A stretch of DNA of 64,000 bases from JANNPJ01 sp965200525. GTDB lineage: Bacteria; Actinomycetota; Actinomycetes; Actinomycetales; Kineosporiaceae. Every line of letters begins with the position of its first letter. Within the stretch, counting starts at the first letter, position 1. The stretch covers positions 744,001-808,000 of the forward strand of contig OZ241368.1 of the NCBI GenBank assembly GCA_965200525.1. The letters are read 5' to 3'. The position numbers and the translations under genes are program-made. The notes below the pieces were generated by a model. That model was not told the origin of the DNA, ran no database searches, and worked only from the letters and a program-made list of their open reading frames with translations. Below, piece by piece: positions 6,906 through 16,033 of the stretch.

Positions 6906-8690
6906 ATGTCGGGGCGCGCTCGGGTGCAGCCGGCCCGGGCGAACCGGGTCGGTTACCGTCGCGTGGCCGCCGTCCTGGTGCTGGTGCTCGCCCTGGGCGC
7001 GGTGGGCGCCGGGGTCTGGATCCGTAACAGCGTCCGCGACCGCCGCGAAGTGCTGGTCCAGCGCTTCAACACCCGGCACGTCACCGCTCAGCGCTTCATC
7101 GAGGCCTACGTGCGCCAGGTCGAGGCCCAGCAGATTCGCCTGGCCCAGCAGACGCTCGTCGCCGGCACCGTGCCCCAGTCAGAGTTCAACCAGGTGGCCC
7201 GGTTGAACCAGTTCAGCACGGCCGGGCTCTACGACGGCGACGGCGTCCGGCTGGTGAGCTACCCGGCCCACAAGCCCGGCCCCCTGCACATCGACCAGGA
7301 CCTCAGCCTGCAGTCGGCCCTCTCCGGCCTCTCGGCCGTCTCGGCCGTGTCGACCGGGGTCGGCTCGCCGCCGCTGATCGACTTCGGTGTGACCTTCCAG
7401 TCGCCCACCGGAGCCCGGGCGTTCACGGCCCGGTACCCGATCGAGGACACTCTGCTGCGCTCGTTCGTGACCAACGCTCTGCCGACCTTTCACACCGCCA
7501 GCGTCTACCTGGTCAGCTCGGCCGGCTGGGTCATCCTCACCGGACGGCGCGACAGCTCCGGCAAGAGCCTGGCCGAGGTTGCCCCCGCCGTCGCCCAGGC
7601 CGTGGGCACGCAGCCCCAAGGGTTCCTGCCCGCCCTGGACCAGTACTACATCGCGGGCCCGGTCGAGGGCAGCAACTGGAAACTGGTCTTCACTCTGGAC
7701 ACGACCGAGCTGTACGAAACCCTCACCCCGACCCAGAAGTACGGCGCCTGGCTGGCCCTGATCCTGTTCTGCGTGATGAGCCTGGGGCTGATCCAGATGT
7801 TCACCCGTGCCCAGGCCGGGCGGATCCAGGCCGAGGACGAGCACGCCCGCCAGCAGGCCATTCTCGACACGGCCGGCGATGCCTTCGTCGGGATCGACGA
7901 CACCGGAGTCATCACCGACTGGAACCTGGCCGCGGCCCACCTGCTCGGACGGCCACGCGAGCAGGTGATCGGCCGGAGGGCGCTGGACGTCATGTTCCCG
8001 CCGGGCGACCACCAGGCCTACGACGAGGGGCTGCGGGCCTACCTGAACACCGGGATCAGCCAGGGCCCGCAGCCGGCCACCCTCAGCCTGCTGCACCACG
8101 ACGGGTACGAGATCCCGGTCGAGGTGACCATGGCCCGCGGGCACTGGCAGGGCCGCTGGCGGATCCACGCGTTCATCCGCGACATCACCGAACGGCTTCA
8201 GCACGAACGTCAGCTGCACGACCTGGCCCTGACCGACTCGCTCACCGGCCTGGCCAACCGCCGCGCCTTCCTCGACCAGCTCGAGCAGGCCCACGCCCGG
8301 TCGGTGCGGCACAACACCCGCCTGGCCGTGCTCTACGGCGACGTCGACCACTTCAAGATGATCAACGACACCTACGGGCACGCGGCCGGCGACGTCCTGC
8401 TCAGCCAGGTCGCCGTCCGGCTGCGCTCGCACTTCCGGGCCGAGGACACCGTCGGGCGCCTGGGCGGCGACGAGTTCGCGGTGATCTGTGAGGATTTCAC
8501 TCTGGACGCCGACACGCTGGCCCAGCGGCTGTGCGACGTGCTGGCCGCGCCCTACAGCTTCCGCGATCAACTACTGGTGGCCACCGTCAGCGTCGGGCTG
8601 GCCTTTGCCGAGCCCGGCGAGAGCACCGAGCAGCTGCTGGAGCGCGCCGACGCGATGATGTACCGAGCCAAGTCCTCCCACGAAATCTGA
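6906..8690 (+). CDS. Membrane diguanylate cyclase with extracellular sensor, PAS and GGDEF
   Basis: A 594-aa protein. Transmembrane helix 1 lies at about residues 19-38, an extracytoplasmic sensor region (Cache-like length) at about 40-280, helix 2 at about 281-299, a PAS domain at about 310-430 (ILDTAGDAFVGIDDTGVITDWN) and a GGDEF domain from about 437. The catalytic signature GGDEF is intact at residues 520-524, and an RxxD product-inhibition site (RAED) sits five residues before it. It should make cyclic di-GMP in response to an external cue. No EAL domain. The reading frame begins GTGATG; I took the ATG. It appears monocistronic. Confidence 0.93.
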   Translation: MSGRARVQPARANRVGYRRVAAVLVLVLALGAVGAGVWIRNSVRDRREVLVQRFNTRHVTAQRFIEAYVRQVEAQQIRLAQQTLVAGTVPQSEFNQVARLNQFSTAGLYDGDGVRLVSYPAHKPGPLHIDQDLSLQSALSGLSAVSAVSTGVGSPPLIDFGVTFQSPTGARAFTARYPIEDTLLRSFVTNALPTFHTASVYLVSSAGWVILTGRRDSSGKSLAEVAPAVAQAVGTQPQGFLPALDQYYIAGPVEGSNWKLVFTLDTTELYETLTPTQKYGAWLALILFCVMSLGLIQMFTRAQAGRIQAEDEHARQQAILDTAGDAFVGIDDTGVITDWNLAAAHLLGRPREQVIGRRALDVMFPPGDHQAYDEGLRAYLNTGISQGPQPATLSLLHHDGYEIPVEVTMARGHWQGRWRIHAFIRDITERLQHERQLHDLALTDSLTGLANRRAFLDQLEQAHARSVRHNTRLAVLYGDVDHFKMINDTYGHAAGDVLLSQVAVRLRSHFRAEDTVGRLGGDEFAVICEDFTLDADTLAQRLCDVLAAPYSFRDQLLVATVSVGLAFAEPGESTEQLLERADAMMYRAKSSHEI

Positions 8691-8798
8691 TTCAGCGCAA
8701 AACGTGCTCTCGTGCGGTACGGCTTGCCCGTGATTGAAGAGTGGGCACCTCCCGCTAGCCGCAGGAGCGGATTACCCACCGAATTCGCCCAGGCCCCC

Positions 8799-8907
8799 AT
8801 GGGCCTAGAGGCGGCGCCGGACGGCGATGCCGGCCCGGATCAGGTGATCGATCTCGGTTCGCCCAAGCAACGGGCGGTGCTGGCCGTACTGCTGCTCGGC
8901 CCGGGTC
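8799..8907 (+). pseudogene. SARP/AfsR-type regulator, N-terminal relic
   Basis: About 36 codons encode the hallmark start of a BTAD/OmpR-type SARP regulator (DLGSPKQRAVLAVLLLGPG), normally the first part of a protein of several hundred residues. The match stops abruptly at about 8907, where a different frame carries oxidase remains. It is a truncated, non-functional fragment. Confidence 0.6.
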
Positions 8908-9132
8908 GGCGAGGTGCTCGCGCCCTGGAGCACCGGCCGGATCCTGCCCAACTTCACCCCCGGCTCCGACCCGGCCCGGATTGCCCGCAGCTACGATCCG
9001 GACACCCTGCAGTGAGCCAGCTCGCTGGCCGTGCAGTACGACCCGGCCGCTGTGCTCGCGGTCGGGCCCACGGCCCGGCGCCGACTTGCCACCGAGGTCG
9101 AGGGCCCGAGTGAGGGGGCCGACGTCCGGTAG
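8905..9132 (+). pseudogene. FAD-linked oxidase (berberine-bridge type), C-terminal relic with internal stop
   Basis: The frame from 8905 reads PWSTGRILPNFTPGSDPARI followed by SYDPDTLQ, an in-frame TGA at 9013-9015, then SLAVQYDPAAVLAVG and a TAG at 9130-9132. This is the pattern of the last segment of FAD-binding-4/BBE oxidases (NF...YDP...L..YDP..). The upstream flavin-binding part is absent, so this is a 3' fragment disrupted by a nonsense codon. Confidence 0.6.
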
Positions 9133-9154
9133 TCACGCCCTCGGTTCACGATCC

Positions 9155-9196
9155 GGCCCAGCCGTCCTCAGTCCTCGCGGCGAGGACGGTTGGGCC
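9155..9196. terminator. Hairpin terminator after the oxidase relic
   Basis: Arms at 9155-9169 and 9182-9196 pair over 15 bp with a single G-T, around a 12-nt loop, 22 nt downstream of the relic's TAG. There is no U-run. It probably is the original terminator of the decayed oxidase gene. Confidence 0.6.
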
Positions 9197-9238
9197 GCTC
9201 CCACGTAAGGGAATGATTGTTCGGGCGACCGTGCCCTA

Positions 9239-9268
9239 TTGACAGTGACGTTCATACGCCCGCAATAT
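9239..9268 (+). promoter_or_regulatory. Possible promoter of the GH78 tandem
   Basis: A consensus -35 hexamer TTGACA (9239-9244) is followed after 18 bp by a weak -10, CAATAT (9263-9268), about 110 bp before the first GH78-like gene. The surrounding stretch is clearly AT-richer than the coding DNA. Confidence 0.35.
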
Positions 9269-9320
9269 CAGCTTTACCCAGTCGTAAACGTGTAGCGACC
9301 CTGAACCCGCTGCATTTCAT

Positions 9321-9357
9321 TTCAATTCAGCACCGCATCATCGGGTGCCGAATTGAA
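9321..9357. repeat. Inverted repeat in the leader of the GH78 tandem
   Basis: TTCAATTC (9321-9328) pairs with GAATTGAA (9350-9357); after one mismatch, GCACC (9330-9334) pairs with GGTGC (9344-9348), with a 9-nt loop. It lies 24 bp before the ATG of the first rhamnosidase-like gene, downstream of the candidate promoter. It could be a repressor operator or a leader hairpin. Confidence 0.5.
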
Positions 9358-9380
9358 ACCTTTCATAATGGAGGCCGCAC

Positions 9381-12266
9381 ATGTACCGTCGTCTGCGCCG
9401 CCCCTCGCCCGTCCGCCTCCTGCTGCTGCTCACCGCCGCCGCGGTGAGCAGCGCGGGCCCACTGCCGGCCGCGCCGGCGTCGGCCTCGGTGCCGGCCGCC
9501 GCCGCTGCCGGGGCCGCCGCGGTGTCGGTGACGAACTACTCCCCGACCTCCCGCATCATGGCCCCGACTTCGATCCACACCTACACCGGGCAGGTCAGCA
9601 ACCCGGGAAATGTGCTGTCTCACAATGTCACCCGGCTCACCGGAACCGGCAGCACGCTGACCCTCGACTTCGGGCAGGAGGTCGGCGGCCTGGTCACGCT
9701 CTCGTTCGGGGCCACCAGCGACGCCGCCCAGCAGATCGGGCTGGCCTTCAGCGAGTCCTCGCTCAACGTGGGCACCACCAGCGACGCCAGCAGTGGGGGC
9801 AACCCCGACGGGGCCCTCACCACCACAGCCACGGCGAACGGCAGTTACACCATGCCGACGGCCCGGCTGCGGGGCGGATTCCGATATCTGACGGTGTTCA
9901 TGAATACCGGTGGCTGGGTCGAACTGAATGGCGTATCGCTCAACTTCACGGCCGCCCCGGGCAAGACCAACCCGAGCTCGTACGCCAATTACTTCACCTC
10001 CAATGATCCTTTGCTGAACAAGATCTGGCTGGCCGGCGCCTACACCGTGCAGCTCGACACCATCGCTCCCAACCAGGGCCGGGCCTGGCCGCCGCCGGTC
10101 TCGCTGTGGGACAACAGCGCCACCGTGTCGAGCGTCGGCACCTCCGTGCTGACCGACGCGGCCAAGCGGGACCGCACCATCTGGTCCGGCGACCTGGGCG
10201 TCTCGCTACCCACCGAGTACGCCTCGACCAACGACACGATTTCCAGCCGTAACGCCCTGACCACGCTCTACGGCATCCAGGCGGCCAACGGCGAGCTGCC
10301 CTACGCCGGCCCGCCGTGGACCAACATGCCGCACTCGGACACCTACCACCTGTGGGCCCTGCTCGGGACCTCGACGTATTACCAGTACTCGAACGACAAG
10401 GCCTGGCTGGACTCGATCTGGCCCAAGTACAAGCTCGGCCTGACCTACATCAACGCCAAGATCGACGCCAACCACCTGCTCAACGTCACCGGCACCGCCG
10501 ACTGGGCCCGCTCCAACCAGGGCGGGGAGAACATCGAGGCCAACGCCATTCTCTACGCCACCTTGATCGGTGCGGCCGACCTGGCCACGGTCGAGGGCGA
10601 CAGCACCCTGGCGGCCGGCTCCACCAGCGCCGCCGCGGCCTTGAAAAGCGCAGCCAACAGCAGGCTCTGGGACGCCGCGACCGGCCTCTACCGGGACAAC
10701 CCGACCAGCACTCTCTACCCTCAGGACGGCAACTCACTCGCCGTCGACTACGGCCTGACCGACACCGCGGCCAAGACCAGCACCATCTCGGCCCGCCTGG
10801 CCACCCGGTGGAACTCGTTCGGAGCGACCACGCCCGAGTGGGGTGGCGGCGTCCATCCGTTCGCCGGATCGATGGAAGTGGCCGCCCACTTCGCCGCCAA
10901 CGACGACGCCACCGCCCTGGAGCAGTTGCGCCGCACCTGGGGATACATGCTGACCAGCCCGATCGGCACCCGCAGCACCTTCTGGGAAGGCATCAACGCC
11001 GGCGGTGGTCCGGCCTACGGTGGCTCGTTCATGAGCCTGGCCCACGGCTGGTCGAGCGGGCCGACCTCGGCTCTCACCTTCGACGTCCTCGGACTGGCCC
11101 CGCAGGTGGCCGCCGGGCAGTACGCGTTCGTCCCGCACCCCGGCAACCTGACCAGCGTGGCCGGCCGGATCACCCTGCCCCAGGGAGCCCTGAACGCCTC
11201 CTGGAGCCGGACCCCGAGCGCCGGCACGTTCAGCTCGCACCTGGTCGGCCCGGCCGGCACCACCGGCCGGATCGGCGTGCCCAAGCTGGGCGGCAACCCG
11301 ACCGTGTCGGTGAACGGCGCGGTGGTCTGGAGCAACGGCGTCTTCACGGCCCGGCCCGGGATCGGCGGCGCCGGCCAGGACAGCGCCTACGTGTACCTCA
11401 CCGGCGTCAGCCCGGGCACCTACGACCTGAGCGCCACCGGCCTGGGCAACCCGGCTCCGCCGGCCACCTCGTCAGCCACCCCGCACGAACTGCCGGCCGG
11501 TTTCAGCCGGTGCGCGGCCGAGGCCGCCACCTGCAGCTTCACCGGCACCCGGATGGTCGGATACGGCGCCGGCGCGTCGTTCACCTACAAACCGATGACC
11601 GGCTCGGCCGCCTGCACCAACGCCGCCTTCGGGGCTGACCCCGACCCGGACGTGGCCAAGTCGTGCTGGGTCTCCCCCACCGGCGGGCCGGCCGGCTACA
11701 CCGCCTGCGCAAGTGAGGACGCCGGCTGCACCGTGCCCGGGTACGGCCGCAACGTGGCCTACGGAGCCAACGGCGTCTTCACCTACCGGGTCCTGTCCGG
11801 GGCCATCACCTGCAATAACGCCACCTTCGGCGATCCGCTGCCGAGCACGGTGAAGAGCTGCTACCTACCCCCGGCGGGCGCGCCGTCCACCGCCTGGGCG
11901 CAGTGCGCCACCGAGGCCGGCACCTGCCCGGCAGTCAGCGGTCAGCCGATCGCCTACGGCACCTACGGATCGTTCACCTACACCGTGGCCGATGGCGACA
12001 CCGCCTGCACCACGGCCGCGTTCGGCCAAGATCCGCTGTTCGGTGAGGCCAAGGCCTGCTACACCCGGACCGCCCTCCCGGCCGGTTTCGCCACCACCTG
12101 CGCGACCGAGAACGGCACCTGCACCTTCAGCGGCACCCAGACCCTGGCCTACGGTGCCCGCGGCTCCTACGTCTACCGCACACTGACCTCCAGCACCCCC
12201 TGCACCACCACGGCTTTCGGGGCCGATCCGCTGCCGAACGTGGTCAAGTCCTGCTTCGTCAGCTGA
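9381..12266 (+). CDS. Secreted GH78-like alpha-L-rhamnosidase with four Cys-rich C-terminal repeats
   Basis: A 961-aa exported protein. A signal peptide covers residues 1 to about 37 (LLLLLTAAAVSSAGPLPAAPASA). A beta-sandwich (about 45-195) precedes a six-hairpin alpha/alpha-barrel (about 200-590), with the GH78 acid motif D259-AAKRDR..W.GD and the conserved GTADWAR...GGENIEANA and STFWEG...SLAHGWSSGPTS segments; a C-terminal beta-domain follows to about 700. Residues 703-961 hold four repeats of about 60 aa, each with four Cys (CAxExxxC, YGAxGxFxY, CxxxxFGxDP, KxCY), probably a disulfide-bonded carbohydrate-binding or wall-binding module. It likely removes rhamnose from plant or bacterial glycans. 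The start has GGAGG 7 nt upstream. It is paralogous to the next gene. Confidence 0.88.
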   Translation: MYRRLRRPSPVRLLLLLTAAAVSSAGPLPAAPASASVPAAAAAGAAAVSVTNYSPTSRIMAPTSIHTYTGQVSNPGNVLSHNVTRLTGTGSTLTLDFGQEVGGLVTLSFGATSDAAQQIGLAFSESSLNVGTTSDASSGGNPDGALTTTATANGSYTMPTARLRGGFRYLTVFMNTGGWVELNGVSLNFTAAPGKTNPSSYANYFTSNDPLLNKIWLAGAYTVQLDTIAPNQGRAWPPPVSLWDNSATVSSVGTSVLTDAAKRDRTIWSGDLGVSLPTEYASTNDTISSRNALTTLYGIQAANGELPYAGPPWTNMPHSDTYHLWALLGTSTYYQYSNDKAWLDSIWPKYKLGLTYINAKIDANHLLNVTGTADWARSNQGGENIEANAILYATLIGAADLATVEGDSTLAAGSTSAAAALKSAANSRLWDAATGLYRDNPTSTLYPQDGNSLAVDYGLTDTAAKTSTISARLATRWNSFGATTPEWGGGVHPFAGSMEVAAHFAANDDATALEQLRRTWGYMLTSPIGTRSTFWEGINAGGGPAYGGSFMSLAHGWSSGPTSALTFDVLGLAPQVAAGQYAFVPHPGNLTSVAGRITLPQGALNASWSRTPSAGTFSSHLVGPAGTTGRIGVPKLGGNPTVSVNGAVVWSNGVFTARPGIGGAGQDSAYVYLTGVSPGTYDLSATGLGNPAPPATSSATPHELPAGFSRCAAEAATCSFTGTRMVGYGAGASFTYKPMTGSAACTNAAFGADPDPDVAKSCWVSPTGGPAGYTACASEDAGCTVPGYGRNVAYGANGVFTYRVLSGAITCNNATFGDPLPSTVKSCYLPPAGAPSTAWAQCATEAGTCPAVSGQPIAYGTYGSFTYTVADGDTACTTAAFGQDPLFGEAKACYTRTALPAGFATTCATENGTCTFSGTQTLAYGARGSYVYRTLTSSTPCTTTAFGADPLPNVVKSCFVS

Positions 12267-12322
12267 GGCGGACCGCCCGGAAGCCAGAAACCGAGTACCC
12301 CTACAAAGACGTGGAGGTCACG

Positions 12323-15178
12323 ATGCGGATCCGTTCGCTGCCCGCGCTCGCCGTCCTGAGTTCCGTGCTGCTGATCGGGGCGGGCCTGGGCCCGTGGGGG
12401 TCGCCCGCCGCGGCCGTTCCGGCCACCCCGGCCGCGGCCGGTTCGGTGCCGGTGCCGCCGGCCGCCACCCTGGCCGCGCTGAACTACGCCCCGACCGGCC
12501 GCTCGCTGCACCCGGTCGCGGTGCGGTCGACCCTCGGCACGGTGAACGCGCCCCAGAACGTGCTGTCCGGGGCCGACACCCGGCTCTCGGGAGCCGGCTC
12601 GGGCGTCGTCCTGGACTTCGGCAAGGAGGTCGGTGGCCTGGTCACGCTCGCGTTCCACGCCACCAGTGACGCCGGGCAGCAGGTGGGCCTGGCGTTCAGC
12701 GAGTCCTCGCTGTACTCCGGCACCTCCAGCGACGCCTCCAACGGCGGCTCCGGCGCCGACGGGGCCCTGACCGCGGCGGCCCCGGCGCAGGGCAGCTACA
12801 CGATGCCGGCGGCGTCCCTGCGCGGCGGTTTCCGCTACCTGACCATCTTCATGCGCAGCTCGGGCTGGGTGGACCTGTCCGGCGCCACCCTGCAGTACAG
12901 CCCGGCCCCCGACCTGAGCAATCCAAGCGCCTACCCGAACTACTTCTACTCCGACGACGACCTGCTCAACCGGATCTGGTACGCCGGGGCCTACACCGTG
13001 CAGACCAACACGATCGCCCCGAATCAGGGCCGGGTCTGGGGGCCGCCGGCGAGCGGCTGGAACAACGGCGCCACCGTCGGCGTGGGCACGAGCGTGCTGG
13101 TGGACGGCGCCAAGCGGGACCGCACGGTCTGGCCCGGCGATCTCGGCGTGTCGATCCCGACCGCGTTCGTGTCGACCGACGACCTGAACTCGGTCAAGAA
13201 CGCCCTGCAGACCATGTACAACGCGCAACAGGCCTCGGGCGAGCTGCCGTTCGCCGGGCCCCAGGTGAGCTTCTACGGATCCGACACCTATCACCTGTCG
13301 ACCCTGATCGGCACCGGCCTGTACTACCGGTACTCGCAGAACAAGGCCTGGCTGGACTCGATCTGGGCCAAGTACACGCTGGGCCTGAGCTTCATCATCG
13401 CCAAGATCGACAGCAGCAACCTGCTCAACGTCACCGGCACCGCCGACTGGGCCCGCAGCGGCCAGGGCGGGGAGAACATCGAGGCCAACGCCATGATGTA
13501 CGGCGCCCTGACCGACGCCGCGAGCTTGGCCACCCTCGAGGGCGACAGCGCCCTGGCCGCGAACTGGGCCGCCCGCGCGGCCGCGCTGAAGACGGCGGCC
13601 AACACCCTGCTGTGGGAGCCGGCGGTCGGCCTCTACCGCGACAACCCGAGCAGCACCGTGGAGCCGCAGGACGGAAACTCGCTGGCCGTGCAGTACGGCC
13701 TGACCGCCACCAGGGCCCAGAACACCGCCATCGCCGGCAACCTGGGCCGCCGCTGGAACAGCTTCGGGGCGCCGACCCCGGAGAAGAGCGGCAACATCGC
13801 CACCTTCCCCGGGTCGATGGAGGTGCAGGCCCACTTCGCCGCGGACGACGACCAGCGCGGGCTGGACCTGATCCGGCGCGAGTGGGGGTACATGCTCAAC
13901 AGCCCGCTCGGCACCGGGAGCACGTTCTGGGAGGGCTTCAAGGCCGACGGCAGCTTCGACTACAACGGCAGCTACATGAGCCTGGCTCACGGCTGGGCCA
14001 CCGGCCCGACCTCGGCTCTCACCTTCGACGTGCTGGGCCTGAGCCCGTCCACGACCTCCGGATACCGGTTCGTTCCCCATCCGGGCGACCTGAGGAGCGT
14101 GCAGGGCCGGATCACGCTGCCGGCCGGGGCGCTGGACGCCGCCTGGAGCCGCAACGTCGCCGCAGGCACCTTCACCGCCCAGTTCAGCAGCCCGGCCGGG
14201 GCGGTCGGCGTGATCGGCGTCCCCAAACTGGGTGGCTCGGACGTGCAGGTCAGTATGGACGGCGCCTTGGTCTGGAGCCGCGGGCAGTTCAGCGCTCACC
14301 CCGGTATCGGCGGGGCGAGCCAGGACAGCGACTACATCTACCTGACCGGCGTCAGCGCCACCTCGGGCACGGTCACCGCCACCGGAGTGGCCGTTCCCGC
14401 CGAACTGCCGGCCGGGCACACCCGCTGCGGCGGCGAGGGCGCCACCTGCACGGTCACCGGAACCCGCACGGTCGCCTACGGCGCCGGGAGCTACGTCTAC
14501 CGATCGGTCACCGGCTCGACGGCCTGCACCAGCACGGTGTTCGGCACCGATCCGGCCGTAGGGGTACAGAAGTCCTGCTATGTCGCCCCGGCCGGCGGCC
14601 CGTCGGGTTACACCAGTTGCGCCGCGGAGAACACCACCTGCACGGCGAGTATCCCGGCCCGGATCGCCTACGGCGCCGACGGTGCGTTCACCTACAAGTT
14701 GGCCACCGGGGCGATCTCTTGCAGTACGAGCACATTCGGCAATGACCCGGCGCCCGGCGTGCTCAAGCAGTGCTACCTGCCGCCGGCCGGTGGGCCGACG
14801 GGCGGCTGGACGGCGTGCGCGGCCGAGGCCGGAACCTGCACCAACCAACCCGGGCAGCCGGTGGCCTACGGCGCCGGCGGCGCTTTCGCCTACACCCCCG
14901 CGGCCGGCACCACCGCATGCAACAACACTGTTTTCGGCGACCCCGTCCCCGGCGTGGCCAAATCCTGTTACGTGCGGGTAGGCGCGCCGTCCGGCTACAG
15001 TTCGGTCTGCGCGGCCGAGAACACCTCCTGCACCATCACTGCCGCCCGCACGATCGCCTACGGTGCTTCCGGACGTTACGTGTACCGGTTCGTCACCGCC
15101 AACATCCCTTGCACGAGTGCGGCTTTCGGTGAAGACCCGATCTTCGGTGCAGCAAAGTCCTGCTACAGCACGCCCTGA
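12323..15178 (+). CDS. Second secreted GH78-like alpha-L-rhamnosidase, tandem paralogue
   Basis: A 951-aa paralogue of 9381-12266, alignable from the signal peptide to the end. The ATG at 12323 follows GGAGG by 5 nt; the GTG at 12311 overlaps that ribosome site and is less likely. D261-GAKRDR..W.GD marks the active site. Four Cys-rich repeats lie at about 693-951. It starts 57 bp after its neighbour, with no terminator between them, so the two are co-transcribed. Substitutions in the loop after PPA/PPV and in the FWEG region suggest slightly different substrates, but that is inference. Confidence 0.88.
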   Translation: MRIRSLPALAVLSSVLLIGAGLGPWGSPAAAVPATPAAAGSVPVPPAATLAALNYAPTGRSLHPVAVRSTLGTVNAPQNVLSGADTRLSGAGSGVVLDFGKEVGGLVTLAFHATSDAGQQVGLAFSESSLYSGTSSDASNGGSGADGALTAAAPAQGSYTMPAASLRGGFRYLTIFMRSSGWVDLSGATLQYSPAPDLSNPSAYPNYFYSDDDLLNRIWYAGAYTVQTNTIAPNQGRVWGPPASGWNNGATVGVGTSVLVDGAKRDRTVWPGDLGVSIPTAFVSTDDLNSVKNALQTMYNAQQASGELPFAGPQVSFYGSDTYHLSTLIGTGLYYRYSQNKAWLDSIWAKYTLGLSFIIAKIDSSNLLNVTGTADWARSGQGGENIEANAMMYGALTDAASLATLEGDSALAANWAARAAALKTAANTLLWEPAVGLYRDNPSSTVEPQDGNSLAVQYGLTATRAQNTAIAGNLGRRWNSFGAPTPEKSGNIATFPGSMEVQAHFAADDDQRGLDLIRREWGYMLNSPLGTGSTFWEGFKADGSFDYNGSYMSLAHGWATGPTSALTFDVLGLSPSTTSGYRFVPHPGDLRSVQGRITLPAGALDAAWSRNVAAGTFTAQFSSPAGAVGVIGVPKLGGSDVQVSMDGALVWSRGQFSAHPGIGGASQDSDYIYLTGVSATSGTVTATGVAVPAELPAGHTRCGGEGATCTVTGTRTVAYGAGSYVYRSVTGSTACTSTVFGTDPAVGVQKSCYVAPAGGPSGYTSCAAENTTCTASIPARIAYGADGAFTYKLATGAISCSTSTFGNDPAPGVLKQCYLPPAGGPTGGWTACAAEAGTCTNQPGQPVAYGAGGAFAYTPAAGTTACNNTVFGDPVPGVAKSCYVRVGAPSGYSSVCAAENTSCTITAARTIAYGASGRYVYRFVTANIPCTSAAFGEDPIFGAAKSCYSTP

Positions 15179-15382
15179 CCGGGCTCTTTCCTTCATCAGC
15201 GCAGGGATCGGGCGCACGTGGTGGTGGCATGTCGGACATCAGGGATTTCGGCCCCGTGAGAGCAGTTTCGAAATTCAGGCCCAAGGTCTCGGACGAGTAA
15301 CGATCGAAACCCGATCCAATCCAAGGAATGGACGGCGCCGAATCAAGGGCATCTCGCCGCTACCAATCACTAAGGATTCGTC

Positions 15383-16033
15383 ATGCTGAAGCTCACGAAG
15401 ATCTCGGTTTCCCTGCTCACGGCCGGTGTGGTCATGACCGGCCTCACGGCCTGCTCCTCGGACTCGTCCTCGGCCGGTTCGAGCAACGCCGCCCCCACAC
15501 CGGTGGCCAACCTGGCCACGCTCTCGGGCACCGACACCCAGGTCACCCTGGACGCCGGCTTCCTGTCCGCGCTGACCAGTCTCAAGCTGACCCCCGGAGT
15601 GACCGGTACGGCCACCCTGACCGACGGCGCGCTGCACTTCCCGATCACCGGTGGCAACGTGAAGTACTTCGACCCCACCAAGGCCTACCGCCCCTACGTG
15701 CAGGGCGAGATCGACCACAACGGCTCCGGCATCACCCTGACCGGCGGCAAGACCGTGGTCGGGCTGTCCGACTTCAAGATCGACCCGGGCACCAGCAAGC
15801 TGACCGGCACGGTGACCGCCAACGGCAAGGTCGTCGGCAACGACGTCTTCATCTTCGCCCTCAACGGCAACACCCTCAAGCCGCTGCAGAAGGACGCCGC
15901 CGGTGACGCCATCCTCGAAGGCACCAAGGTCTACATCAGCGGCGACGCCGCCGCCCTGCTGAACAAGACCTTCGGTACCGACGCCGTGACCAACACCCTG
16001 CTGGTCGGCGTGGCCAAGATCACCGCCAAGTAG
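15383..16033 (+). CDS. Secreted lipoprotein of unknown function
   Basis: A 216-aa protein with a lipoprotein signal: hydrophobic helix then the lipobox LTAC, Cys24, followed by a Ser-rich linker. The mature part (about 40-216) is all-beta in look, with repeated strands and Thr/Gly turns (VTLDAGFLSALTSLKLTPG, GALHFPITGG, GIDHNGSGITL-type pattern, ATLTGTVTANG). It is typical of actinobacterial surface proteins with no named domain. It has its own ribosome site (AAGGA) and a 200-bp upstream gap after the GH78 pair. A strong hairpin follows at 16066-16106. Confidence 0.82.
   Translation: MLKLTKISVSLLTAGVVMTGLTACSSDSSSAGSSNAAPTPVANLATLSGTDTQVTLDAGFLSALTSLKLTPGVTGTATLTDGALHFPITGGNVKYFDPTKAYRPYVQGEIDHNGSGITLTGGKTVVGLSDFKIDPGTSKLTGTVTANGKVVGNDVFIFALNGNTLKPLQKDAAGDAILEGTKVYISGDAAALLNKTFGTDAVTNTLLVGVAKITAK

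Noticed and set aside
7179..8570. A 463-aa open frame on the minus strand
   Set aside because: It is a shadow of the diguanylate cyclase, with repetitive Gln/Gly/Val composition and no start context.
12173..15217. A 1014-aa open frame on the minus strand
   Set aside because: It is the antisense of the second GH78-like gene, low-complexity Gly/Arg/Val-rich, without domains. GC-rich coding DNA commonly leaves such frames open.
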